Shown here piece after piece: positions 5,565 through 5,643 of a stretch of DNA of 5,643 nt. The DNA is from Sulfurovum sp. GTDB lineage: Bacteria > Campylobacterota > Campylobacteria > Campylobacterales > Sulfurovaceae. A program made the position numbers and the translations under genes. Below the pieces are notes generated by a model that saw nothing but the letters and a program-made list of their open reading frames with translations, made no database searches and was not told the origin of the DNA. Each line of letters begins with the position of its first letter. Position 1 is the first letter of the stretch. The stretch spans positions 1 to 5,643 of the forward strand of contig SOIK01000055.1 in the NCBI GenBank assembly GCA_004377245.1, in the 5' to 3' direction.

Positions 5565-5643
5565 CTAAAAGTCACCTTTTGCTCCAAGATCCATCATCTT
5601 ATACATGGTACCTCTTACATGTTCTGCTTTTTTCATCATTTCA
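5565..5643 (-). CDS. C-terminal end of an unidentified upstream gene (partial)
   Basis: An open frame enters from the right edge and ends at TAG (5567-5565). The visible 25 residues end in MYKMMDLGAKGDF and contain five methionines and several lysines. The frame is open to the edge, so the protein start lies outside the window. No family can be recognised from so short a tail. A start at the MM pair five residues from the edge (making a 24-residue peptide) cannot be excluded, but no ribosome binding site is visible for it. The 209-bp gap and promoter after it suggest it is a separate transcription unit on the same strand. Confidence 0.5.
   Translation of the reverse strand, partial: EMMKKAEHVRGTMYKMMDLGAKGDF

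Overview
The window is AT-rich bacterial DNA carrying a sulfur-oxidation (Sox) gene cluster. The gene content and order resemble the second, soxXAB-less Sox cluster of chemolithotrophic Campylobacterota (Sulfurimonas/Sulfurovum type). That assignment is an inference from gene order, protein character and base composition; no taxonomic marker gene is present. Every supported gene lies on the minus strand, so the cluster is read from right to left.

Layout in transcription order: (1) 5565-5643, the last 25 codons of an unidentified upstream gene. (2) 5356-5564, a 209-bp AT-rich gap holding a weak inverted repeat, a 14-bp tandem direct repeat and a good sigma70-type promoter (TTTACA-N17-TATACT). 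(3) 4978-5355, an exported monohaem cytochrome c. (4) 3496-4968, a Tat-exported FAD protein of the sulfide:quinone oxidoreductase (SQR) family. (5) 3052-3471, a strongly acidic, apparently cytoplasmic protein of unknown function. (6) 1726-3024, soxC, the Tat-exported molybdopterin subunit, starting at TTG. (7) 576-1745, soxD, the dihaem cytochrome c subunit, overlapping soxC by 20 bp. (8) 102-560, soxY, the Tat-exported sulfur carrier ending in GGCGG. (9) 1-40, the first 13 codons of soxZ, running off the left edge. Spacings between genes are 9, 24, 27, -20, 15 and 61 bp, which fits one operon; the last junction contains a GC-rich potential hairpin around the soxY stop codon.

How the genes fit together: SoxYZ carries sulfur intermediates on the Cys of the SoxY C-terminal arm in the periplasm. 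SoxCD oxidises the SoxY-bound sulfane sulfur, with electrons leaving through c haems. The flavoprotein probably oxidises sulfide (or another reduced sulfur species) and passes electrons to quinone and/or the neighbouring cytochrome c. SoxXA and SoxB, which load and hydrolyse the SoxY-bound intermediate, are absent here and would have to be encoded elsewhere.

The least explained items are the acidic orphan protein inside an operon of exported redox proteins, the SQR-like flavoprotein that combines a Tat signal with a cytochrome partner, the soxY/soxZ junction hairpin, and the tandem repeat upstream of the promoter.
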